From: an uncultured Lachnospiraceae bacterium
GTDB lineage: Bacteria > Bacillota > Clostridia > Lachnospirales > Lachnospiraceae
Direction: 5' to 3'
NCBI GenBank assembly: GCA_910577675.1
Contig: CAJTOR010000017.1
Coordinates: 11,824 to 75,823 of the forward strand
DNA: 64,000 nt
Within the stretch, counting starts at the first letter, position 1. Each line of letters begins with the position of its first letter. The translations under genes and the position numbers were made by a program. Below the pieces are notes generated by a model that searched no databases, had not been told where the DNA came from, and saw nothing but the letters and a program-made list of their open reading frames with translations. Positions 1 to 9,358 of this stretch are shown piece after piece.

Positions 1-677
1 CTCCCGCAACACGGCTCGCCGTTCGTGCGGTTGTACGCCCCCATAACCACCTCGACATCCGCCTCTTTCACGCATGCCTTAAATGCCGGGAGATAGGTTT
101 CATACATATCCTGTTTTGTTGCCTCCGCGTTGAAACTGTGCCGGATTCCCTCAGGACCTGAATGCACGGCAAAATGCTTTGCACAGGCTGCCGCCTTTAG
201 ATATTTCCCGTCATGCCCCTGGATACCGCCGATAAAGCGCACACCCAGGCGCGAGGTAAGATAAGGATCTTCGCCGTAAGTTTCATGGCCGCGCCCCCAG
301 CGCGGATCGCGGAATATATTTACGTTCGGGGACCAGAATGTCAGCCCCTTATATATATCATAATCACTATACTTTTGCTGTGCATTAAACTTTGCACGCC
401 CCTCTGTCGATATAACGTCCGCGACTTCCTCCATGAAATCCTCGTCAAAAATCGCAGCCAGACCAATCGCCTGCGGGAAGACCGTTGCCACGCCCGCCCG
501 CGCCACACCGTGCAGCGCCTCATTCCAGTAATTGTATGCTTTCACCCCAAGTCGTTTAATTTCTTTTGCTCCGTGTAAAGTCTGAAAAACTTTTTCTTCC
601 AGTGTCATCTCGGCTACAAGTGCCTTCGCCCTCTCCTCAAACGTAAGGCTCTCGTTAAGATACGCCTGATCCCCCAT
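1..677 (-). CDS. Glycoside hydrolase family 3 (beta-xylosidase/beta-glucosidase), N-terminal part
   Basis: The first 225 codons of a GH3 exo-glycosidase; the gene runs off the left edge. The ATG at 677 follows a good AGGAGGAG site. The N-terminal GH3 barrel is visible: FWSPNVNIFRDPRWGRGHE, YGEDPYL, the substrate-binding KHF motif (CAKHFAVHSGPEG) and VVMGAYNRTNG. These barrel motifs are typical of bacterial beta-xylosidases and beta-glucosidases of this family. No signal peptide is seen, so it probably acts in the cytoplasm on imported xylo-oligosaccharides. It is the last visible gene of the xylan locus, 139 nt downstream of the GH10 xylanase, and this context favours a beta-xylosidase. The nucleophile aspartate (SDW-type motif) lies outside the window, so specificity is not settled. 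Confidence 0.88.
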   Translation of the reverse strand, partial: MGDQAYLNESLTFEERAKALVAEMTLEEKVFQTLHGAKEIKRLGVKAYNYWNEALHGVARAGVATVFPQAIGLAAIFDEDFMEEVADVISTEGRAKFNAQQKYSDYDIYKGLTFWSPNVNIFRDPRWGRGHETYGEDPYLTSRLGVRFIGGIQGHDGKYLKAAACAKHFAVHSGPEGIRHSFNAEATKQDMYETYLPAFKACVKEADVEVVMGAYNRTNGEPCCG

Positions 678-816
678 GCTTTTTCTCCTCCTTGCATACA
701 ATTTGCCATATTACGGCTAAGGAAGGACTATCTGTCCTTTCCCAAAATACTTTTATCCCATCCATGCATCCGGCATATCCCGTTTTCCAATCGGCATATG
801 CCGCACGAAACCACCG

Positions 817-2133
817 CTAATAAAGCGGTATCCCATCATCCATCAAAACTCCCCAGAACGCAGGTTTTGTTTCCAGAACCTGGTTAAACAAAAGCGGATA
901 GCGCTTTCCATCCTTATTCAGCCACGACCCTTCGTCTGTCAGCCCCCAGACCGTTATATTCGTAATATTTGCCTCACCGTTATCCACAAGATTTTTAAAG
1001 GTAAAGAACAGCCTTTTATAGCGTGTGCCCTCCTTCAAAAAGTCCTCCTCGGTGTTGGAATCCAAATTGATATCAAGCTCCGTAATCTGGATTTCAAGAC
1101 CGGTTTCCCCAAACTTGCGGATGGTTTCCTCATAGTCTAAAAGCGTTGGCGAGCTCATACCGATATGACTCTGCATCCCGATACCATCTATATTCCCCTG
1201 ATCCTTAATCTTGTTCACCAGGTTCAGAATCGCAATGCGCTTTGGAGCTTCATAAGTATTAAAATCATTGTAGAATAACTTCTGTTCCGGATCAGCATAT
1301 TTTCTCGCGTATTCAAACGCCTTCTCGACAAAATCCGGTCCGATGGTCTGGTACCACAGACTATCGCTCATACGCATCCCATCCTCGCCGCCATCCCCCG
1401 GCGCAATCGCCTCATTTACCACATCCCACGCATAAACCACCCCCGGATAAGTAGTATTAACATATTCCATCACAAGTCGGATATAATTCTCCATGCGCTG
1501 AAGCATTACCTCGCGGGATGCAAAGACGGCATCCGGCTTGTTTGAATACTCCTCCATAAAGAACCAATCCGGAGTCTGACTGTGCCATACCAGGGTATGT
1601 CCCCTCATTTTTATATTATTATCTACACAAAACTGTAGCATTTCGTCACAACTATCAAATTTAAGTACCGGACAGGTTTCCGTCCCTGCCGATTTCGTCG
1701 CCTCCCGGTCAAGCAGCGCGTCCGGTTTCATCTCATTACCGCAGGTCATACTGTTAAACTGCTGTTTAATAAGATCCCCCTTAAAATCATTGAGCAATTC
1801 CCCTTTTGTAATCGCGATACCGATCGAAAAATAATCCTTCCAGTATTCGCTCATACTCGGAATCTCCTCGTCTATCGAAGATATGTAAAAATCCGTCCTG
1901 ACTTCTTTGGCTGGTTCTGTCGGTGCTGTATCTGTAGCGTCCTGCTCAGGTTCTGCGCCCTGCGTCACCTGTACATCTGACTCCGCCCCTTTCGTCACCT
2001 GTGCTTCTGGCGTACCTTCGTTTTTTCCGTCCGTGTCTTCTTTCTGTCCACAGCCTATAAAACCACAAACCATAACGCCAAGCAGCATCCATGCGGCAGC
2101 CCTTCTAATCCCGTTTTTATTCCCTGACAGCAT
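817..2133 (-). CDS. GH10 endo-1,4-beta-xylanase, lipoprotein
   Basis: A 438-residue secreted xylanase that cleaves internal beta-1,4 bonds of xylan. The N-terminus is a lipoprotein signal with lipobox GFIGC (Cys28), followed by a Thr/Glu-rich linker to about residue 80, then one GH10 barrel. Visible catalytic features are RGHTLVWHSQTP, acid/base Glu241 in WDVVNEAI, QSHIG, and nucleophile Glu352 in ITELDI. I chose the ATG at 2133, which has an AAGGAGG site; an upstream TTG at 2154 would bury that site inside the coding region. It should be tethered to the outer face of the membrane and feed the neighbouring ABC importers. There is no carbohydrate-binding module, so the enzyme is a single catalytic domain plus anchor. 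Confidence 0.93.
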   Translation of the reverse strand: MLSGNKNGIRRAAAWMLLGVMVCGFIGCGQKEDTDGKNEGTPEAQVTKGAESDVQVTQGAEPEQDATDTAPTEPAKEVRTDFYISSIDEEIPSMSEYWKDYFSIGIAITKGELLNDFKGDLIKQQFNSMTCGNEMKPDALLDREATKSAGTETCPVLKFDSCDEMLQFCVDNNIKMRGHTLVWHSQTPDWFFMEEYSNKPDAVFASREVMLQRMENYIRLVMEYVNTTYPGVVYAWDVVNEAIAPGDGGEDGMRMSDSLWYQTIGPDFVEKAFEYARKYADPEQKLFYNDFNTYEAPKRIAILNLVNKIKDQGNIDGIGMQSHIGMSSPTLLDYEETIRKFGETGLEIQITELDINLDSNTEEDFLKEGTRYKRLFFTFKNLVDNGEANITNITVWGLTDEGSWLNKDGKRYPLLFNQVLETKPAFWGVLMDDGIPLY

Positions 2134-2324
2134 ATTCCTCCTCCTTACCAGCAAGCCATATGGATTCCTGTTTTCTACCCAAATAATACCCGTTTGCGAA
2201 AACCTTTTCGTAAACAGTATTTATTATCCTATCAAAAAATATCCATACCACCCTACCACCTTAATACTCAAAAAACTAAGAACATTTTTCCGCAGGAAGT
2301 GCGCTTTCCTCCCTGCAAATATAT

Positions 2325-2379
2325 ACATAAAAATACGGTTCCATGCGGGGCGGCACGCTGCCGCCCTCCCACATGAACC
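2325..2379 (-). terminator. GC-rich hairpin between binding protein and xylanase genes
   Basis: On the - strand, arms GGTTC-ATG...GGGCGGC and GCCGCCC...CATGGAACC (2337-2379) form a strong imperfect hairpin followed by TATTTTTATG. It lies just past the solute-binding protein stop. It could be a partial terminator or an mRNA-stabilising stem that raises binding-protein expression over the xylanase. The T-run is short, so read-through is likely. Confidence 0.5.
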
Positions 2380-2403
2380 GCTGCGTTTCAAACATTTTGT
2401 GTT

Positions 2404-3834
2404 TTACTTCATGTTAGCATCTTCAATTAACATCTGCCAGCTATTAGCAACTTCTTCAATCTTCTCTGCCGGCGTATTGTGCAGACCGTATACATTGTAG
2501 ATGATATCGCCATAGTCTGCACCGTAAACCATCGGCAGATACCATACAACACCCCTGCCCTCTTCATACATCATGGTAAGGGTTTCATCAACGGCACGCT
2601 CGTCACGGAAATTATCGTACACGCGGGTCTTCCAGTCGTCATCATCCTCGTAGCCCGGTGTCGGGTTCGTATAAAGATTGTATGCGAATGCGATCTTGTT
2701 TGCTGTTTCAGCGTCCATACATACTGGCATAACTACGACATTATCCGCGAAGATTGTCGTGCTCTGACCGCTAGGACCTGCTGGGCACATAACAAAACCG
2801 AAATCATCATCCATATCTTTCCACAGACCTACCTTAAATTCCTCGGCAAAAGTCATTGCTACCTTTGCATCGTGGAATGCCGGGACAAACCAATCCCACT
2901 CAGCATCTTCAGGAACTGGCATCTCGTACTTGTTCTCTATCAGCTTCACGCCAAACTGCATAGCTGCAAGAAACTCCGGTGTACCTGTCGCGTTATAATA
3001 CTTGCCATTCTCGTCACGACCGATAAATTCTGCATTGTTGGAAGCCACAAGTACCTTGAACATATCGATGGAGAAACTCGCCAGCGCGTATGTATCCGGT
3101 ATACCGTCACTGTTCGTGTCGCGGGTCAGCTTCTGGCAGAGTTCCTCAAATTTTGCCCATGTCCACTCACCGCTTGCCTGCAAGTCATATGGAAGATCCG
3201 GGTCAAGACCTGCCTCCTCAAAAAGCCTCTTGTTCCAGAAGACACCCTGCCTCCACTCCGGTCTGCCGTTCGCCATACCATATACATGATTGCCGTCGGT
3301 CATCTGCTCACGAACCGCCTCATTCCATTTACTCTCGGTAAAATCAAAACTATCCAGTGTCGCAAGATCATAGAAAAGATTGTTTGCCAAAGGTTTCGCG
3401 ATAAAGCCCTGATCCATCATAAACAGGGAAGCCATAGGCGCATTCGCCATCGTGGAAACAACGAAGTTCTCCTGATGCTCACCCCAGCCACCGATACTAG
3501 TCTGCTTGATCGTGAAATTATACTTTTCCTGGATTTCCTTGCGGTATTGACGGGTAGCCTCCTCCTGTGCATTTGTAGGCTCTCCTTCCTCACCCGACCA
3601 CCAGTCACCGATTATGATCTCAAGACCGCCCAGATCCTTGTACTTCTCCGGCACTTCGGTCGGCTCAGGAAGATCACTCCCATCGTCTGGTTTATTTGCC
3701 TCCTGCGTTGGCTTAGGGGTATTTGTAGTATTCTTTCCTGCTTCTGCGTTATCATCCCCTCCACAAGCCGTCATACTTGCCGTCATGGCAAGCGACATCA
3801 TAACTGCTGCTAATTTCTGACCTTTCTTTCTCAA
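2404..3834 (-). CDS. ABC transporter sugar-binding lipoprotein (family 1 solute-binding protein)
   Basis: A 476-residue extracellular oligosaccharide-binding protein. The start is a TTG at 3834 with a clear AAGGAGG eight bases upstream. The signal peptide ends in lipobox MTAC (Cys24), followed by an Asn/Thr/Pro-rich linker. The mature part has solute-binding protein traits such as WNKRLFEEAGLDP, WTWAKFEELCQKLT and DTNSDGIPDTYAL. It follows the permease pair at 4231-6130 after a 396-nt gap holding its own promoter, and probably delivers xylo-oligosaccharides to those permeases. Ligand identity is inferred from the adjacent GH10 and GH3 genes. No ATP-binding subunit is encoded nearby, so a shared MsmK-type ATPase elsewhere is expected. 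Confidence 0.9.
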   Translation of the reverse strand: MRKKGQKLAAVMMSLAMTASMTACGGDDNAEAGKNTTNTPKPTQEANKPDDGSDLPEPTEVPEKYKDLGGLEIIIGDWWSGEEGEPTNAQEEATRQYRKEIQEKYNFTIKQTSIGGWGEHQENFVVSTMANAPMASLFMMDQGFIAKPLANNLFYDLATLDSFDFTESKWNEAVREQMTDGNHVYGMANGRPEWRQGVFWNKRLFEEAGLDPDLPYDLQASGEWTWAKFEELCQKLTRDTNSDGIPDTYALASFSIDMFKVLVASNNAEFIGRDENGKYYNATGTPEFLAAMQFGVKLIENKYEMPVPEDAEWDWFVPAFHDAKVAMTFAEEFKVGLWKDMDDDFGFVMCPAGPSGQSTTIFADNVVVMPVCMDAETANKIAFAYNLYTNPTPGYEDDDDWKTRVYDNFRDERAVDETLTMMYEEGRGVVWYLPMVYGADYGDIIYNVYGLHNTPAEKIEEVANSWQMLIEDANMK

Positions 3835-3960
3835 TGCTGCTACCTCCTTTTTATTGCTATAAACGGACTATCCGTCTATACACTGTTTGTTTCCATCCAC
3901 ACCACCGCTGCAAAATAGCGCGGATATTTTTTACATGACACCACATTAATCGCTGCGAAC

Positions 3961-3984
3961 ATTATACCATGTCGTTCCGACATG
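3961..3984 (-). promoter_or_regulatory. Extended -10 promoter with palindromic operator for the binding-protein gene
   Basis: On the - strand, TGGTATAAT (extended -10, hexamer 3966-3961) lies about 120 nt upstream of the TTG start at 3834. The spacer just upstream of the -10 contains a perfect 17-bp palindrome, CATGTCG-GAA-CGACATG (3968-3984), placed where a bound repressor would block RNA polymerase. No good -35 box is seen. A second dyad AAGCGCA-N4-TGCGCTT lies at 3987-4004. The regulator is unknown. Confidence 0.5.
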
Positions 3985-4073
3985 CTAAGCGCATTTATGC
4001 GCTTTCCCTCCGGGGGATGCGCATGATTTGCCTGAGAAATTGTCCTCCCTCTGGTCGGACGCAAATCAGCACT

Positions 4074-4099
4074 GGTATAATATCTAACGATATTATACC
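4074..4099. promoter_or_regulatory. Perfect 11+11 bp inverted repeat with embedded TATAAT
   Basis: GGTATAATATC (4074-4084), four bases, then GATATTATACC (4089-4099). Each arm contains a TATAAT-like hexamer, and the - strand copy is again preceded by TG (extended -10). It could be a second promoter for the binding-protein gene or a regulator site. The rest of the 3835-4230 gap shows a GATTTTGGG/CCCAAAATC stem at 4177-4200, just past the permease stop, and no gene. Confidence 0.4.
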
Positions 4100-4230
4100 A
4101 TATTTCCAATTATTTTTCCAGTGGTAAACACATTCCAAAGCAAGAAAAATCATGCTTTGCTAACACCTTCGCGGCGGATTTTGGGGACATGCCCAAAATC
4201 CCGACCGCTTCATATAAATCTTTTTGACAC

Positions 4231-5235
4231 TTACATCTTAATACCACTCTGGCTAAGACTCTCAACAAACCCCTTCTGCGCGAACAAGTAGATAATCAGC
4301 AGTGGGATAATTGTCATTAGCAGCCCTGTTGCAATCATTGCCTGCTCATATGCCGCTGATGGCATAAGTCCTGGTCCGTACAGGGATGTATAATAATCTC
4401 CCAACCGCCCTGTCAGCGAAACCAGCGCCTTAGGCAAAAGCTTTACCTTGCCCAAGAATAATTTCGAATAATAGGAATCCGTCCACTGCCATACATATGC
4501 AAACAAAAAGCACGATGTCAGGATTGGCTTCGCATCCGGGAGCATAATGCGGATAAAGGTCTTTAACTTGCCGCAGCCATCCACATAAGCCGCCTCCTCA
4601 AGTTCTTTTGGGATATTGCGGAAGAACTGGCGGATCAGGTAAATATAAAGCCCGCTCTTTAACCCCATACAGCCCATACACATCATAATATACGGAGCCA
4701 TCGAGTTCTGCAAATTAATTGTTTTTCCAGTAATCGCTTTAAAGATACCGAACACATCGAAGAACGAGAAGTGAAGCCAAAGCGATGAGGAAATGGTCTG
4801 CGGCGGTATCAGGATGGAAAGCATAACGCACGCGAACCAGAATTTTTTAAGCGGGAACTTGTAGCGCGCAAACCCGTAGCCGACCAAAGTGCAGGCAGCC
4901 ACCTGGATCACACTGACAAGAAGTGATACAAACACTGTGTTCCTCAGACAGGTCCAGTAATCTGAAAGCTGGTTCACAAGCTTGTAATTAAATGTTGTAA
5001 AGTTCCTTGGTACACTGATAACCGTGGCATCATACAGATCCTGCTCCTGCATAAAGCTGATTGAAATCTTATTTAGCAACGGCTGAATAATCAAGAAGCA
5101 CAAACCGAACAGAAGAATGGCTCTTGCAATCTTATAGAACCCGCTTCCGATGGTTTTCTTTAACAGATAACCATCGGATTTACGGTTTCTCTCCCAGAAT
5201 TTATCCCTTTCAATTTTTGCGCTCGCTCTACTCAT
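4231..5235 (-). CDS. Carbohydrate ABC transporter permease, MalG type
   Basis: A 334-residue inner-membrane permease. The basic cytoplasmic N-terminus leads into about six membrane segments. The ATPase-contact EAA loop is present as EEAAYVDGCGKLKTFIRIML. I chose the ATG at 5235, which overlaps the stop of the upstream permease by 8 nt (ATGAGTAG), indicating translational coupling; the upstream in-frame start at 5271 has no better site. It forms the heterodimeric channel with the 5228-6130 product and probably works with the binding protein at 2404-3834. The sugar is inferred to be a xylo-oligosaccharide from context. Confidence 0.9.
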   Translation of the reverse strand: MSRASAKIERDKFWERNRKSDGYLLKKTIGSGFYKIARAILLFGLCFLIIQPLLNKISISFMQEQDLYDATVISVPRNFTTFNYKLVNQLSDYWTCLRNTVFVSLLVSVIQVAACTLVGYGFARYKFPLKKFWFACVMLSILIPPQTISSSLWLHFSFFDVFGIFKAITGKTINLQNSMAPYIMMCMGCMGLKSGLYIYLIRQFFRNIPKELEEAAYVDGCGKLKTFIRIMLPDAKPILTSCFLFAYVWQWTDSYYSKLFLGKVKLLPKALVSLTGRLGDYYTSLYGPGLMPSAAYEQAMIATGLLMTIIPLLIIYLFAQKGFVESLSQSGIKM

Positions 5236-6130
5236 AATAGTATACCTTCTTTGATAAGATAAGAGAAACAACAGCTATGATCCCCATGACGCAGAGGAAA
5301 TAGCTCCACGCCATCGCAGAGGAAAACCCGTAATCCATCTGCATTGACATCGTCTTGTTGATTTTCTCCATGACCTCATTATCTGTCCGAATAAGAAAGT
5401 CAATGATCGAGTAAACAATATTCACCAGAATAAGGGAGCTTACCATCGGGAAGGTAATCTTCCAGAAACTTTCCCAGGCTGTACAGCCCTCAATCTTTGC
5501 CGCCTCGTACATGCTAGTCGAGATGGTCTGCAAACCGGAGAGGAAAATAATAATCTGGATACCGGCGGCAATCGCGATATCATAAACACTGTCCAGTATA
5601 TCAAACACATAGCCGAAAAATTTTGAGCCCATGCCGCCCGTATCAAGGATGGTCTGTAACGTCGCCGTAATACTCGAATTGCCGCCGGATTCCTTTACCA
5701 CATCCTCCATTCCCTGAAGGAGCGTGTTATTGTACTCAAGACCTACAATAACGCCGGAGGAGAGGATAACCGGCAGGAAGAAGATCGCACGCACAAATCC
5801 CCTGCCCTTAAATTCCTGGTTCAGCAAAAGTGCAACAAAGAAGCTGAATACTAACGTTGCCGGAACCTTATAGAGCATGCTACTGATCGACTCCGTCAAA
5901 AACCTGTTAAACTCCGGGTCAACCGTGAAAGCTTTCTTAAAATTGTTAATGCCGATAAAGCGCATCGAAAAGCCGCCATTGCCGACCGTAACCTCGGAAA
6001 GACTCATCTGGATCGACTCAATCAGCGGGTATCCCAGGAATGCGATAAACCCGATGATAAACGGAAGAATAAAGAGATAACCGGCAATCGCATTTTTCTG
6101 TGCCAGCGTTTTCTTCTTTTTTGCTTTCAT
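5228..6130 (-). CDS. Carbohydrate ABC transporter permease, MalF type
   Basis: A 300-residue membrane protein with six predicted membrane segments, beginning GYLFILPFIIGFIAFLGYP, which is typical of MalF/UgpA permeases. The EAA loop reads YEAAKIEGCTAWESFWKITF. Its start directly abuts the stop of the DUF5696-like lipoprotein gene, and its stop overlaps the MalG-type permease start. It is one half of the second importer in this locus. The family is secure; the exact substrate is not visible in the sequence. Confidence 0.9.
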   Translation of the reverse strand: MKAKKKKTLAQKNAIAGYLFILPFIIGFIAFLGYPLIESIQMSLSEVTVGNGGFSMRFIGINNFKKAFTVDPEFNRFLTESISSMLYKVPATLVFSFFVALLLNQEFKGRGFVRAIFFLPVILSSGVIVGLEYNNTLLQGMEDVVKESGGNSSITATLQTILDTGGMGSKFFGYVFDILDSVYDIAIAAGIQIIIFLSGLQTISTSMYEAAKIEGCTAWESFWKITFPMVSSLILVNIVYSIIDFLIRTDNEVMEKINKTMSMQMDYGFSSAMAWSYFLCVMGIIAVVSLILSKKVYYYE

Positions 6131-8677
6131 TTATTCTCCCCCTTTCTTTACAGCGTAATCCCTCGCCGAAACAGATACGCCACCTTCCGAATAATCCGTG
6201 TAATTGTAATTTACATAGACCTTCGTGCCATCCTCATAAGTGGTTTCTGTCACACCGTCTGCCAGATAGCGGTGGCCCGTGATAAACAGGTTATAAACAT
6301 GGCCAAGTGCCTCGTCGTACTCCTTATACATTGCAAGTGCTTCATCCTTCCACTTGCTGTACTCCGAGCCGTGAAGATAAGTATACGGTGTTTCCTGAAC
6401 TTTGGAACCAGATGCGTCAATAAAAGTAAAATACAGACCTGCACCGGTTTCAATACTCTTTAGCCATGCCAGTTCACGATCCGGTGCCAGGTTCATAGCC
6501 GCCCCCGTATAGTTGACCAGCCCGTGCAGTGCAATTGTATAGAACGGAACCATATAATCCACTATCCCGTACTGCTTTCCAACCAGTTCAAGGTCAAGCA
6601 CCGCGTCGGCATATGGCACTGCGTACTCATTTCCGGTATAAATCATATAACCGTTCCCGTTCTCCTTTAACTGCGCCAGTCTTTCCTGCTGTAACTTCAT
6701 CATTTCCTCGCGCGTCACAACCGCCTTAGGGTTGTAATCCCCGCCGATCAATTTGCCGAGGTCGGCAAATGAAAGATTTTTTGCCCCATATTTTTCCACT
6801 GATTTTACCAGCGAATCTATCAGTTTATTGGTATATTTATTCTTTACGTAGTAGCGGAGAGTATCATCTTCATAATCTTCCAGTGCATAAATTATCGGGC
6901 TGTAATCCCAAAGCTCCGCAATCTCCTTTGTCACATATTTTGCGGAATCACGGTTGATACTGAATCCATCCGTCAGCGTATTTTTATATACAAACTCGAC
7001 AAATGCCTCCAGATAAAGATCCGCACCCGCATCATTCACCTTTGAAACAAAGTTCTTGAAATCCTTTTTGCTGCCAAGTTCGGAAATAAGCTTTACACTT
7101 GTCGGCACTTTATGGTGCACACCCTCATTAAACCAGCCAACATACTTCATATCAAGGTTTTCCACTCCCGCCGCCACAAAGTCTTCCAGAATCTTAGCAG
7201 CCTCCTTATAGGAAGTCAGTTCCCTTGATACTGTAACCGGGAATCCCAGATGGTTCTCGACGGCCTCAATCGCACCGATTAACTCCACAACAACAGGCGT
7301 GGAAGAATCGTTATTTTTATCGAGCTGCGCATATCTTGCAGTCAGATAATCCCTGTAAGCTAGCGCCATGTCAGCGTAAGTATCACCCTCAACAAAACGG
7401 TAGCGGTTGATCAGATCACCCTTAGGCACATTCTTTTCATATACCACAACTGCCTTATCGGATTTTGAAGATACATCCATACTCTCACTGTGAATAATCT
7501 TATATCCAGTATTGGCATAGTTAAAGGTGTGAAGCCTTCCCGAAACATCCGCCTCAATGGTCGCATAAGCACTCCCCTCCTCCGCTATACACAGGAAAGA
7601 GGAACCATTATTACAGATGCCGAATGTCGGATAAAGGGCACATGATTCGGAAATTACCGCGGATCGCTTCTGCCCGTAATCCCAGCCATACACATTGCTG
7701 TAGAAAGCATTCTGCGACTGCCTGCCATTGTTAAAGCGTATCACTGCTCCGTTGCCGTCCGGTACCAGGATAAACCCATCATCTGTGGTATGGCCTGCCC
7801 CAAAGTACGGAAGCGGCTTGATCGAAATAATCGGATAAGCATCCTTATAGTCCACTTCCTCCATCGGGATGCGCACAACAAAGTCCTTTCCATCAAGCTC
7901 ATACACTACGGACACATCATATGCCGGTTTGTCTGTTACCTTCGTCACGGAATATTTGGCTGAATCCTCCACAAAATCGTCATATGTATAGCCGGCACCC
8001 TCGAAATACTCTTCTATTCTGACTCTGATATGCTCCTGCAAACCATCTCTCAAAACATATACCGGCTCTGTCGCAAGATCCGGATAAGTCTTCAAAAGTT
8101 CCTCCTCATTATCCTCATCGCGGAGGTTGTTAATATCATACTTCCGATAGTACTGGTCAAGTCTTTTTTGTGTCTTTGATTCCATCTTATCGTAAAAGCT
8201 TAAATAGCGGTTCTCCGGGAGCGCTGCTGGTATAATATAGGTGCGCTCAATATTGCCGATGGAGTACTTCACCTTAATACCGCTCTCGACTTCCTCAATT
8301 TCGTACAATCCGTTTTCCACACTGTAACCATAGCTGTTAAGTGTGGTTTCAACGCCGTTCGCCGTGCCGTAAACAATCATCAGAGTGGACTGCAAACCAT
8401 CCTTGGTGGACTTGTTTGCAATGGTTTCAACCGACATATCAGGTGGGTTCGAATACCATACTTTACCGCTGCCCTTCTCCGTTAAGGTGAACTGCGTCGT
8501 TGCAGGATCCATCACAAACTTCAAATAATCATTTTCCATCACGTATTCGGATTTATCTTCCTCATAACCGTAGATGACCAAGTTATCTTCCTGTACTTCC
8601 TTCTCGCCGCAGCCTGTAAAAGCTGCCGACGACAGGCTTAATGCAAGAAGGAAACTTAAAAATTTTGATTTTTTCAT
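6131..8677 (-). CDS. Large DUF5696-like lipoprotein, possible TIM-barrel glycosidase
   Basis: An 848-residue lipoprotein: signal peptide with lipobox FTGC (Cys23), ATG at 8677 after GAGGAGG. The N-terminal 400 residues look beta-rich, resembling a sugar-binding sandwich (GSGKVWYSNP, ILVPDGNGAVIRF). From about residue 470 the pattern looks like an alternating beta/alpha barrel (VVVELIGAIEAVENHLGFPV, LDMKYVGWFNEGVHHK, ADLYLEAFVEFVYKN, ENGNGYMIYTGNEYA). I match it to the DUF5696 family from memory of proteins that sit beside Yip1-type and sugar ABC genes. A surface glycosidase role is inference; acidic residues in the barrel could be catalytic, but I cannot assign them. Confidence 0.65.
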   Translation of the reverse strand: MKKSKFLSFLLALSLSSAAFTGCGEKEVQEDNLVIYGYEEDKSEYVMENDYLKFVMDPATTQFTLTEKGSGKVWYSNPPDMSVETIANKSTKDGLQSTLMIVYGTANGVETTLNSYGYSVENGLYEIEEVESGIKVKYSIGNIERTYIIPAALPENRYLSFYDKMESKTQKRLDQYYRKYDINNLRDEDNEEELLKTYPDLATEPVYVLRDGLQEHIRVRIEEYFEGAGYTYDDFVEDSAKYSVTKVTDKPAYDVSVVYELDGKDFVVRIPMEEVDYKDAYPIISIKPLPYFGAGHTTDDGFILVPDGNGAVIRFNNGRQSQNAFYSNVYGWDYGQKRSAVISESCALYPTFGICNNGSSFLCIAEEGSAYATIEADVSGRLHTFNYANTGYKIIHSESMDVSSKSDKAVVVYEKNVPKGDLINRYRFVEGDTYADMALAYRDYLTARYAQLDKNNDSSTPVVVELIGAIEAVENHLGFPVTVSRELTSYKEAAKILEDFVAAGVENLDMKYVGWFNEGVHHKVPTSVKLISELGSKKDFKNFVSKVNDAGADLYLEAFVEFVYKNTLTDGFSINRDSAKYVTKEIAELWDYSPIIYALEDYEDDTLRYYVKNKYTNKLIDSLVKSVEKYGAKNLSFADLGKLIGGDYNPKAVVTREEMMKLQQERLAQLKENGNGYMIYTGNEYAVPYADAVLDLELVGKQYGIVDYMVPFYTIALHGLVNYTGAAMNLAPDRELAWLKSIETGAGLYFTFIDASGSKVQETPYTYLHGSEYSKWKDEALAMYKEYDEALGHVYNLFITGHRYLADGVTETTYEDGTKVYVNYNYTDYSEGGVSVSARDYAVKKGGE

Positions 8678-8695
8678 CGTAAACCTCCTCGCGCC

Positions 8696-9358
8696 TTAAT
8701 AGAATCGGAATGCTATCTCTTTGTAAAGCGAGATAAAATAAGCAAAACCATCAGAAATCAAACTGAAGAACAACAAAAGGATAAATATGATAATCAGCAT
8801 GCCAACCGCCGTCGCAATCGCCGCGAAAATCGCTTTTCCCAGGCTGTAATCATGGATCATCATCATTGCCGAAAGTATTAGGATGGCAATCCAGATATCC
8901 GTGAAGCTGTTCAGGTATGTCCAGAAGACACCTTCCTCCGCTGTCACAATATTGCTGAGAAAAATCATCGGCAATTGGAGCAGCACATACGGCGTATAAG
9001 CGTAGCACACCGCCATATAAATATTCTTCAGTGTGCCCTTCCCATCAAACAATGTGGTCAGGCACCAGTTTGAAATGCATCCGATCACAATCGGAACAAT
9101 CAATTCCAGGCAGCACATCAGGACATTAAAATTCTGCGGGCGGTACATTATAAACATAAAATTTGTCATCTGCATGCGCCAGATACGGATCAGAAGTACC
9201 GCGATAATAATTGTGTTCGCCGCTGCCAGGGAACCGCGTTTCTCATGGATCAAATCCCAGAAACCATCGAAAGGATGCCCAATCACATGGAGGGAAAATT
9301 TGAGGGATCTTTTATATTCCTTTAAGCTGTCTTTATTGATCTTTTCCGCTATCTTCAC
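8696..9358 (-). CDS. Yip1-like integral membrane protein
   Basis: A 220-residue protein with five predicted membrane segments, including LIVPIVIGCISNWCLTTLFD and the long AIATAVGMLIIIFILLLFF stretch. The pattern GKGTLKNIYMAVCYAYTPYVL is characteristic of the YIP1 superfamily in Firmicutes. The start is a GTG whose last bases overlap the TGA of the upstream NHL/TPR gene (GTGA), so the two are translationally coupled. Its role in bacteria is not established. The constant link with sugar importers and the DUF5696-like lipoprotein suggests a membrane component for polysaccharide handling, which is inference. Confidence 0.7.
   Translation of the reverse strand: MKIAEKINKDSLKEYKRSLKFSLHVIGHPFDGFWDLIHEKRGSLAAANTIIIAVLLIRIWRMQMTNFMFIMYRPQNFNVLMCCLELIVPIVIGCISNWCLTTLFDGKGTLKNIYMAVCYAYTPYVLLQLPMIFLSNIVTAEEGVFWTYLNSFTDIWIAILILSAMMMIHDYSLGKAIFAAIATAVGMLIIIFILLLFFSLISDGFAYFISLYKEIAFRFY

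Noticed and set aside
2479..3813. A 444-codon open frame on the + strand opposite the solute-binding protein gene.
   Set aside because: It is a shadow of a real - strand gene with lipobox, ribosome site and family motifs; the translation is Cys/His/Arg-rich with no recognisable family.
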